From: Streptomyces collinus
Lineage (GTDB): Bacteria; Actinomycetota; Actinomycetes; Streptomycetales; Streptomycetaceae
Direction: 5' to 3'
Assembly (NCBI RefSeq): GCF_031348265.1
Contig: NZ_CP133771.1
Location: 5,456,001-5,520,000 of the forward strand
Length of the DNA stretch: 64,000 bases
The notes under the pieces were generated by a model. It saw nothing but the letters and a program-made list of their open reading frames with translations, made no database searches and was not told the DNA's origin. Shown here piece after piece: positions 18,586 to 25,649 of the stretch. The position numbers and the translations under genes were made by a program. Each line of letters opens with the position of its first letter. The stretch's first letter is position 1.

Positions 18586-19974
18586 ATGGCGGAACCCTGG
18601 GCCACTCTGGGCATCGACCTGCTTGTGGAGCCGACCGGGCCGGGCCTGCGCCGGGGGCTGACCGACGCCCTGCGCGAGGCGGTGCGCTCCGGCCGGCTGG
18701 CCCCGGGCACCCGGCTGCCCTCCTCCCGCGCGCTCTCAACCGACCTGGGCATCGCCCGCAACACCGTCGCCGACGCCTACGCCGACCTGGTCGCCGAGGG
18801 CTGGCTCACCGCCCGGCAGGGCTCGGGCACCCGGGTCGCCGCGCGCGAGGTCGTCCCGCCGTCCGGCACGGCACCCCACCCCCGCGCACCGGCCCGCCCG
18901 GCCTACGACCTGCGCCCCGGCAGTCCCGACCTCGCGTCCTTCCCGCGCACGGCATGGCTCAAGGCCGCCCGCCGCGCCCTCACCGCCGCCCCGCACCACG
19001 CCCTCGACTACGGCGACCCCCGCGGCCGCCCCGAGCTGCGGGCCGCGCTCGCCGGGTACCTCTCCCGGGCCCGGGGCGTCCGCACCGGCCCCGAACACAT
19101 CGTGGTGTGCGCCGGGTTCGCGCACGGCCTGAAGCTGCTCGGCACGGCCCTGCGGGCGCGCGGAGCACGGACGGTCGCGGTCGAGTCGTACGGTCTCGAC
19201 GTGCACCGGAGGATCCTGGCCGCCTCCGGCCTGGACACCGCCCCGCTGCCCTTCGACCATCTGGGCACCGACCCGGGCGCCCCGTCCGGAGACGACGCGC
19301 TGCTGCTCACCCCCGCCCACCAGTTCCCCATGGGCGTGCCCCTGCACCGCGACCGCCGTACGGCCGTCGTGGACTGGGCGCGGCGCACCGGCGGCCTCGT
19401 GCTGGAGGACGACTACGACGGGGAGTTCCGCTACGACCGGCAGCCCGTCGGCGCGCTCCAGGGCCTGGACCCCGACCGGGTGGTCTACCTGGGCACCGCG
19501 AGCAAATCCCTCGCGCCCGGGCTGCGGCTGGCCTGGATGGTGCTGCCGCCGGGCCTCGCCGAGGAGGTCGCCGCGGCGAAGGGCGGCGTCGACACCTGCG
19601 GGGTGCTGGACCAGCTGACCCTGGCCGAGTTCCTCACCTCCGGCGCCTACGACCGGCACGTGCGCGCGACCCGCCTGCGCTACCGGCGCCGCCGGGACGC
19701 CCTGGTCGCGGCCGTCACGGCCCGGGCCCCCCAGGCCCGCGTCACCGGCATCGCGGCCGGTCTGCACGTCCTGCTGCGCCTGCCCCCGGGCACCGAGCAG
19801 TCGGTGGTCCAGGCGGCGAACTGGCGGGGCCTCGCGCTCCACGGCCTCGCTCGCTACACCCATCCCGCCGCGCGGGCCGAGCCCGTCGACGCCCTGGTCG
19901 TCGGCTACGGCACACCGCCGGACCACGCCTGGTCGGGGGCGCTGGACGCGCTGTCCGCGGTACTGCCCGGATAA
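18586..19974 (+). CDS. MocR/PdxR-type GntR regulator with aminotransferase domain
   Basis: 462 residues. Residues 15-80 are a GntR winged helix (LREAVRSGRLAPGTRLPSSRALSTDLGIARNTVADAYADLVAEGW in pieces), followed by a fold-type I aminotransferase domain with LVLEDDYDGEFRYDR and the PLP-lysine region YLGTASKSLAPGLRLAW. MocR proteins use PLP or amino-compound adducts as effectors. The gene is divergent from the AhpD-like operon with only 47 bp between starts, so it probably regulates that operon and itself. A third AhpD-like gene follows. Confidence 0.92.
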   Translation: MAEPWATLGIDLLVEPTGPGLRRGLTDALREAVRSGRLAPGTRLPSSRALSTDLGIARNTVADAYADLVAEGWLTARQGSGTRVAAREVVPPSGTAPHPRAPARPAYDLRPGSPDLASFPRTAWLKAARRALTAAPHHALDYGDPRGRPELRAALAGYLSRARGVRTGPEHIVVCAGFAHGLKLLGTALRARGARTVAVESYGLDVHRRILAASGLDTAPLPFDHLGTDPGAPSGDDALLLTPAHQFPMGVPLHRDRRTAVVDWARRTGGLVLEDDYDGEFRYDRQPVGALQGLDPDRVVYLGTASKSLAPGLRLAWMVLPPGLAEEVAAAKGGVDTCGVLDQLTLAEFLTSGAYDRHVRATRLRYRRRRDALVAAVTARAPQARVTGIAAGLHVLLRLPPGTEQSVVQAANWRGLALHGLARYTHPAARAEPVDALVVGYGTPPDHAWSGALDALSAVLPG

Positions 19975-20023
19975 TCGCTCGAATTCACCCTCGGAAATGC
20001 CGTCCGGCGGATATGGTCGCCCC

Positions 20024-20491
20024 ATGAGTGAAAGCCTTTCCCCCTCTCGTGTGGCCCTGAAGAAAATCACCCCCGATGTCTCCGCGGCCATGGGCTCCCT
20101 GCACGCCGCCGCCGTAACCGCCGCCCAGGAGGCAAAGCTCGAACCGGACCTGTTGGAATTGGTCCGGATCCGCGCCTCGCAGATCAACGGCTGCGCGTTC
20201 TGCCTCGACATGCACACCAGGGACGCGCGCGAACGGGGCGAGACCGAGCAGCGCATCTACACGCTGAACGCCTGGCGGGAGACGCCCTTCTTCACCGAAC
20301 GCGAGCGTGCGGCCCTGGCGTTGACCGAGGCGGTGACGCTCGTGCACGACGGCCGCGTCCCGGACGCCGTCTACGCCGAGGCGGCCGGAGTCTTCGACGA
20401 GAACCAGATAGCGGCCCTCATCTGGGCGGCCACCGTCATCAACGCCTACAACCGGATCGCGATAGCGACGCGCATGGTCCCGAAAAACTGA
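20024..20491 (+). CDS. AhpD-like carboxymuconolactone decarboxylase family protein (copy C)
   Basis: 155 residues, with ELVRIRASQINGCAFCLDMHTRDA (CxxC plus His) and ERAALALTEAVTLVHDG. It is a third paralog within 2.5 kb, on the opposite strand from copies A and B and directly downstream of the MocR gene. Its third-position GC is visibly lower in the first 100 bases (GTGAAAGCC, AAGAAAATC), unlike its neighbours. ATG at 20024 chosen; the ribosome binding site is weak. Confidence 0.85.
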   Translation: MSESLSPSRVALKKITPDVSAAMGSLHAAAVTAAQEAKLEPDLLELVRIRASQINGCAFCLDMHTRDARERGETEQRIYTLNAWRETPFFTERERAALALTEAVTLVHDGRVPDAVYAEAAGVFDENQIAALIWAATVINAYNRIAIATRMVPKN

Positions 20492-20501
20492 GAAAGGCAG
20501 C

Positions 20502-20548
20502 GGAAAAGGCGCCGGGTCGAATTCGTCCCGGCGCTACTCCTTTTCTCC
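20502..20548. terminator. Bidirectional terminator between AhpD copy C and the pab-like operon
   Basis: GCGCCGGG ... CCCGGCGC with flanking GGAAAAGG ... CCTTTTCTCC gives an extended stem whose A/T-rich foot supplies a U-tract in either direction. Two converging genes meet here. Confidence 0.8.
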
Positions 20549-20551
20549 GTT

Positions 20552-21355
20552 TCAGTCGGTCGGCAGGGGCTCCATGAGGCTGTCCAGCCATATCCGCCAT
20601 TCCGCGGCCCGTTCCGCCGGAGGCACCCGCATCGGCCGTCCGGTCCAGCCCGTCACGGGCCGGATCCCGTGCAGCGCGTTCACCAGCCACACCTCACGGC
20701 CGTCCAGCTCCGCCACGGTCCGCTCGCGGTGCGCGATCCGCAGCCCGGAGCGCAGCGCCCGCTCCTGCACCAGCCCGGCCGTCACACTCGGCAGGACGGG
20801 CAGCCGCGGAGGGGGCAGGCACAGGGTGTCGTCCTCCCACCACAGGACACCGGCCGTGGCCGACTCCAGGACCGTGCCCGAGCGGGCGATCAGCACCGCC
20901 TCCTCCGCGCCCTCGCCCGCGGCCCGGCGACGCACCCGGGCCAGGGTGTCCAGGTCCGGGCCCTTGCGCCGGGGCACCGTCCGCGGATCGGACTGGCCCG
21001 CCGCCCACAGGCGCACCCCCGTACCCAGCGGCGGAGCGGGCCGCAGCAGCAGCCGCAGCTCCAGGGACCCCGCCGCGAGTTCCACCCGGGGGAACCACTC
21101 CCCGGTTCTCGGCAGGGCGGCGGTCACGTCCTGCCAGAACGCCGTGAGCCGGCGCGGTTCGGGCCCGCCGCAGTCACCGCAGGACCGCGAGAACCGCTCC
21201 CGGTGCCGGGCATAGGCCCGCACCCGGCCCTCGCGCAGCAGCCAGGAGTCCGCGACGAGCAGCCGCCCCCCGGCCGTCCGCTCCGGGGCCGGGGCCAGGC
21301 CACGGCCGGGCGTCCAGGCCCACAGGCCCTCCGCCACCGCCGGTCTTGTCACCAT
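20552..21355 (-). CDS. Class IV aminotransferase-fold protein, probable aminodeoxychorismate lyase
   Basis: 267 residues, fold-type IV PLP family (BCAT/PabC). The candidate PLP lysine is in RRKGPDLDTLARVRR; the cofactor-phosphate segments are VLESATAGVLWWEDDTL and LPSVTAGLVQERAL. With a PabAB synthase in the same operon, the likely reaction is removal of pyruvate from 4-amino-4-deoxychorismate to give 4-aminobenzoate. It is the last gene of the leftward six-gene unit. Sequence alone cannot exclude a D-amino-acid transaminase-like activity. Confidence 0.85.
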   Translation of the reverse strand: MVTRPAVAEGLWAWTPGRGLAPAPERTAGGRLLVADSWLLREGRVRAYARHRERFSRSCGDCGGPEPRRLTAFWQDVTAALPRTGEWFPRVELAAGSLELRLLLRPAPPLGTGVRLWAAGQSDPRTVPRRKGPDLDTLARVRRRAAGEGAEEAVLIARSGTVLESATAGVLWWEDDTLCLPPPRLPVLPSVTAGLVQERALRSGLRIAHRERTVAELDGREVWLVNALHGIRPVTGWTGRPMRVPPAERAAEWRIWLDSLMEPLPTD

Positions 21356-21367
21356 GGGGTCCTCTCC

Positions 21368-22546
21368 TCAGTACCTGCGGCCCGCGACGGCGGGCGCCCC
21401 GTGCCGGGGCCCGTACGGCGCGTGCTCCAGCCAGGATCCACACCACGGCAGCACCGGCGCCAGGGCCGCCGCGGCCCGCTGCCTGACCCGGACGATCCGG
21501 CGGTGCGGCCGCAGATGGTCCAGGGCCGTGCCGGCGGCGGCCATGTTGAACAGGCCCGCCGCGCGCCGCACCTCCGCGAAGTGCGCGACCGCCTCCGAGG
21601 TCCCGGCGGCGATCGCCCCGGCGGCGGCCGCCGCGTCCGCGATCCCGCTGTTCATGCCGCGCGCCCCGAACGGCGGGAAGAGATGCGCCGCCTCACCGGC
21701 CAGCAGCACCCGCCGGTGCGGATCGGTGAACGAGGCGGCCACCTTGCGCAGGAAGCGGTACGTCGACACCCACAGGATCCGGTCGCCGTAGCCCTCCCCG
21801 ACGATCGCCGGCAGCCAGCGCCGTACGGCGTCCTCGGTGCCGAACTCCTCCGGCCGGTCGTCGTCGCGGCACTGGAGGTCGACCTGGAAGCCCCCGGTGA
21901 ACGGCACCCGCATCACACTGCGCCCGCCCGCCCCGGGATGCTCGTAGTGGAAGACCCGCTCCAACGGCAGCTCGGCGCCCGGTACGTCGGCGACGTCCAC
22001 GACGACGTGGAAGCCCTCGCCGCGGGTGCCCTCCAGCTCGATGCCCAGCTCGCGCCGGACCGCGGAGCGGGCCCCGTCGGCGGCGACGACGTGGGAAGCG
22101 CTCCACTCGCGCCCGTCCGCACCCGTCAGCCGGACCCCGCTTCCCGTGCTGCGCACGCCCGTCACCCGGGCGCCCCACTCGAAGCCGACCCCGGCCCGCT
22201 CACAGGCCGCGCGCAGAAAGCGTTCGGTGTCCGCCTGGCGCAGGCTGGTGAAGGGCGGCGGGCCGGGCGGCGGCGGGAAGGTCCGGGCGTAGACCTCACG
22301 CCCCCGGTAGAGGGTGCGCCTGGTGTGCCAGGTCCGCCCGTACGCCGTGATCTCGGCGGCGAGGCCGGGCAGCATGGCGTCCAGCAGGCCGAGGGTCTCC
22401 CGGTGCACGAACAGGGCCCGGCTGCCGGGCCGTTCACGGTCCTGCGGGTCGGCTTCCAGCACGGTGACCGGGAGGCCGTGGGCGCGCAGCGCGAGGGCCG
22501 CCGACAGGCCCACCGGCCCGGCCCCCACGACCACGACCGGTGTCAT
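21368..22546 (-). CDS. FAD-dependent aromatic monooxygenase (PHBH-type)
   Basis: 392 residues. GxGxxG motif VVVGAGPVGLSAALALRAHG at the N-terminus, the DG fingerprint VVAADGARSAVRRELG in the middle and the GD-type motif RRVLLAGEAAHLFPPFGARGMNSGIADA near 270-300: the three signatures of the class A flavoprotein hydroxylase family (PF01494). Expected to hydroxylate an aromatic ring or oxidise an aromatic amine with O2 and NAD(P)H. It starts at an ATG in an ATGA overlap with the upstream ligase gene, so the two are co-translated. The substrate is probably 4-aminobenzoate or a derivative, inferred from the operon. Confidence 0.9.
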   Translation of the reverse strand: MTPVVVVGAGPVGLSAALALRAHGLPVTVLEADPQDRERPGSRALFVHRETLGLLDAMLPGLAAEITAYGRTWHTRRTLYRGREVYARTFPPPPGPPPFTSLRQADTERFLRAACERAGVGFEWGARVTGVRSTGSGVRLTGADGREWSASHVVAADGARSAVRRELGIELEGTRGEGFHVVVDVADVPGAELPLERVFHYEHPGAGGRSVMRVPFTGGFQVDLQCRDDDRPEEFGTEDAVRRWLPAIVGEGYGDRILWVSTYRFLRKVAASFTDPHRRVLLAGEAAHLFPPFGARGMNSGIADAAAAAGAIAAGTSEAVAHFAEVRRAAGLFNMAAAGTALDHLRPHRRIVRVRQRAAAALAPVLPWCGSWLEHAPYGPRHGAPAVAGRRY

Positions 22547-24102
22547 GCCCTGACGCCTTCGCCGAGCATCCGGGCGATCTCCACCCGCTTCACCTTCCAG
22601 GTCGCCGTCATCGGCAGCTCCTCGAACCGCCACTGCCGGGGCTCGGCCATCGCCGGCAGCCCGGCCGTGGCCCGCCGCCAGCGCTCCGGATCCAGGGGCC
22701 GCTCGCCGCGCACGCACACCACCGGCACCGGCTCACGGTCCGCCCCCGGCACGATCACGACCTCGCGCAGCTCCTCCAGCCGGGACATCAGCGTGTCCTC
22801 GACCTCCAGGTTGCTGTGCACGGCGTCGATCCGGTCGATCTCCCGGTCGATCAGGTACAGCGCGCCGAGACGGTCGCGGTAGCCCAGGTCGCCCATCTCC
22901 CACCAGCCGTCGGTGAGCTGACGGTCGTAGCGGTCCGGCATGCCGAGGTAGGTGAGGATGCGGCCACGGGTGCGCGCCTCGATACGGCCCGGAGTGCCGG
23001 GCGCGACCCGCCGGCCCTCGGCGTCGGTCACCCGGACCCGGGTGAAGCCGGGTATCCCGAACCCGACCCGGCGGCCGTCCGCCCGGGCCGCACTGCGCCG
23101 GGTCACCACCTGGAACGCCACCGGGCCCGTCTCGCTCTGCCCGTACAGCTGGACCAGCCAGGGCGTGCGGCGCCGCGACGCGTCCAGCAGCCGCCGTACG
23201 GTCCGCGGATGGATCGCGTCGAACGTCGAGCCGTACGACCGGACCCGGGACAGCGGCGCCCCGGGCGCACCGGCCAACTCCTCCCACAGTACGAACGTGT
23301 TGGGGTGCGTCTCCACGATGCCGGGCCGGTGCCGGACCAGCAGCGGGCCGACCGAGGCCGGGTCCGGGTCGGTGATCAGCACGAGCGGGCTGCCGAAGTG
23401 CAGCAGCACGCCGAGCAGGTGGTAGAAGCGCGAGTGCACGAACGACATGTGCAGCGCGGCGGTCTCGCCCCGGGTGGGCCAGCCCATCGCCTGCTGCGGC
23501 ACGAGCCGGTTCCACATGGTCTGCGCGCAGTGCACGGCCAGTTTCGGGACGCCGGTGGTGCCCGAGCTGTGGGTGATCAGGGCGGGTTCACGGGGGTGGA
23601 GCCGCACCGGTGGGGGCGGTTCGGCGCCGGTGTACTTCGCCAGGGGCTCGGCCCCGGGTGCGTCGTCCACGGACAGCGTCCGCCGCACGAGCCCGGACAG
23701 GCCGACGTCCCCCAGACCGGCCAGCGTCGCGCCGTCGGTGATCAGCCAGGGCCGCCGCAGCCGTCCGAGGAGCTGCCCGGCCACCTCGGGGGCCAGCGCG
23801 GGCGACAGCAGCACGGGTACCGCCCCGATACGGGAGACGGCGCAGGTCAGCAGCATGATGTCGACGTTGTCCGCCTTGTGCACGGCGACCTGCTCCGAGG
23901 GCCGCACGCCGGCCTCCCACAGCCGCCCGGACAACTCCTCGACCACCTCGGCCAGCACGGTGTAGCTCAGGTCGGTGCCGAGGGAGGGGGCGACGTCGAG
24001 CGGCCGGTCGAGGGTGACGAAGACCGCCCCGTGCCGGTCGGCCGCACGCCGGAAGAGCGGGCCCAGATAGAAGCCGCGGTCCGCGAGCAGGGGCTGTCGC
24101 AT
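22543..24102 (-). CDS. Adenylate-forming acyl/aryl ligase
   Basis: 519 residues from the ATG at 24102 (ribosome binding site GGAGAGG 9 nt upstream); a GTG at 24129 overlapping the upstream stop would add nine residues. ANL-superfamily motifs: ALITHSSGTTGVPKLAVH (P-loop), YGQSETG, WWEMGDLGYRDRLG (hinge region) and a C-terminal lysine in MTATWKVKRVEI. It activates a carboxylate as acyl-AMP, probably forming a CoA thioester or an amide. The substrate is not evident. With a second ANL ligase next door, this one may activate a different acid or act after the monooxygenase. Confidence 0.87.
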   Translation of the reverse strand: MRQPLLADRGFYLGPLFRRAADRHGAVFVTLDRPLDVAPSLGTDLSYTVLAEVVEELSGRLWEAGVRPSEQVAVHKADNVDIMLLTCAVSRIGAVPVLLSPALAPEVAGQLLGRLRRPWLITDGATLAGLGDVGLSGLVRRTLSVDDAPGAEPLAKYTGAEPPPPVRLHPREPALITHSSGTTGVPKLAVHCAQTMWNRLVPQQAMGWPTRGETAALHMSFVHSRFYHLLGVLLHFGSPLVLITDPDPASVGPLLVRHRPGIVETHPNTFVLWEELAGAPGAPLSRVRSYGSTFDAIHPRTVRRLLDASRRRTPWLVQLYGQSETGPVAFQVVTRRSAARADGRRVGFGIPGFTRVRVTDAEGRRVAPGTPGRIEARTRGRILTYLGMPDRYDRQLTDGWWEMGDLGYRDRLGALYLIDREIDRIDAVHSNLEVEDTLMSRLEELREVVIVPGADREPVPVVCVRGERPLDPERWRRATAGLPAMAEPRQWRFEELPMTATWKVKRVEIARMLGEGVRA

Positions 24103-24125
24103 GGGGTCGTTCCTCTCCGTGGTGT

Positions 24126-25649
24126 TCACCAGGCGCCCTTGCGCACCAGATGGCGGCGCAGCTTCCCGGTCGGGGTGCGGGGCAGCGACGGGACGAAGCT
24201 GACGCTGCGCGGGACCTTGAACGCGGCGAGACTCATCCGCGCCAGGCCGGTCAACTCCGCGGCCAGACCGTCCCGGACGGGCGGGACGGGGACCACGAAG
24301 GCCCGCAGCCGGCTCGCGCCGCGCCCGTCGGGAACGGCGGCGACCGCCACCTCCCGCACCGCCGGATGGCCGCGCAGCACGGCCTCCACCTCCAGCGGGG
24401 AGACGGTGATGCCGCCGACCATCTCCATGTCGTCGGCGCGGCCCAGATGCCGGTAGGTGCCGTCCGGTTCACGGCAGGCCCGGTCCCGCGTGGCCAGCCA
24501 GCCGCCCACGAGGGTCCGGGCGGTCTCCTCGGGCCGGTTGAGATAGCCGGACGTCACCGTCGGCCCGCGCACCCACATCTCGCCCTCCTCGCCGTCCGGC
24601 ACCGGGTGGCCGTCGCGGTCGCGCAGCTCCACCTCGAAGCCGGGGACGGGCGGGCCGACGGTGCCGGGGCGGTTGTGGGCGAAGCCGTTGGCGCAGAACG
24701 CGTGGCCGGCCTCGGTGGAGCCGATCTGCTCCAGCACCGGCGCGCCCAGCAGCGCGGTCACCTGCGTGGCCAGCCCCTCCGGCAGTCCCTCGCCGGCCGA
24801 CACCGCGGCCCGCAAGGAGGCGAAGCAGCCCTCGTGCCCGTGGCCCCGCTCCGCGACCAGCGCGGCGTACGCGGACGGCACGGAGTACAGCAGCGTCACC
24901 CGGTGCCGGGCGACCAGCTCGTCGATGGTGGCGGGCGTCGGGCGCCGGTCCACGAGCACCGCCGACGAGCCGGAGAACAGCGGGAAGACGAACGCGTTGC
25001 CGAACCCGTAGGCGAAGAACAGCTTCGACACCGACAGGGTGACGTCCTCCGCGGTGATCCGCAGCACCCGCCGCCCGATCAGGTCGTGGTACGTCCGCGG
25101 ATCGCCGTGCGTGTGCACGACGCCCTTGGGGCGGCCCGTGGTGCCGGAGGTGTACTGCACGTACAGCGGGGTGTGCGCGTCGACCTGGTGTGCGGGGGCG
25201 GGCCCGGCGGTGGGGGCGAGGGCCATCAGCTGGTCGGCGCCGAGCCCCGTCCGGCCGGCGAACCGGTCCTCCAGGCCCGGTCCGGTCACACACAGCACGG
25301 CGGCGGTGTCCTCGGCCAGGAACGCGTGGTCGGCCGCGGGGAGTTCGGGGTTGACCGGCACCGCCACGGCGCCGAGGCGGGCGGTGGCGAGGAACGCCGT
25401 CACCCAGGCCGGGGAGTCCGGCAGCGCGAGCAGCACCCGGTCGCCGGGGCGCACCCCGTGGCCGGCCAGTACGGTGGCCGCACGGGCGGCGAGGTCGTGC
25501 ACCTCGCCGTGGGTCCAGGCCCGGTGCCCCTGGTGGAAGGCCGTCCGTCCGTTCCACCCGCGCCGCTCGGCGAGTTCCGCCAGGTGGGCCGCGAGATTCC
25601 CGGGCGCCTCGGCCTCCGCCGGGCTCAGCATGACCTGCGGACTGGTCAT
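24126..25649 (-). CDS. Benzoate-CoA ligase-like enzyme (probable 4-aminobenzoate-CoA ligase)
   Basis: 507 residues, ANL superfamily. YTSGTTGRPKGVVHTHGD is the P-loop; VSKLFFAYGFGNAFVFPL is characteristic of benzoate-CoA ligases; IGSTEAGHAFCAN, RADDMEMVGGITVSPLEVE (hinge) and PRTPTGKLRRHLV with the catalytic lysine follow. It probably converts an aryl acid, here 4-aminobenzoate from PabAB/PabC, to its CoA thioester. The ATG overlaps the pabAB stop by 4 nt (ATGA). The benzoate-type class is well supported by sequence; the exact acid is inferred from context. Confidence 0.88.
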   Translation of the reverse strand: MTSPQVMLSPAEAEAPGNLAAHLAELAERRGWNGRTAFHQGHRAWTHGEVHDLAARAATVLAGHGVRPGDRVLLALPDSPAWVTAFLATARLGAVAVPVNPELPAADHAFLAEDTAAVLCVTGPGLEDRFAGRTGLGADQLMALAPTAGPAPAHQVDAHTPLYVQYTSGTTGRPKGVVHTHGDPRTYHDLIGRRVLRITAEDVTLSVSKLFFAYGFGNAFVFPLFSGSSAVLVDRRPTPATIDELVARHRVTLLYSVPSAYAALVAERGHGHEGCFASLRAAVSAGEGLPEGLATQVTALLGAPVLEQIGSTEAGHAFCANGFAHNRPGTVGPPVPGFEVELRDRDGHPVPDGEEGEMWVRGPTVTSGYLNRPEETARTLVGGWLATRDRACREPDGTYRHLGRADDMEMVGGITVSPLEVEAVLRGHPAVREVAVAAVPDGRGASRLRAFVVPVPPVRDGLAAELTGLARMSLAAFKVPRSVSFVPSLPRTPTGKLRRHLVRKGAW

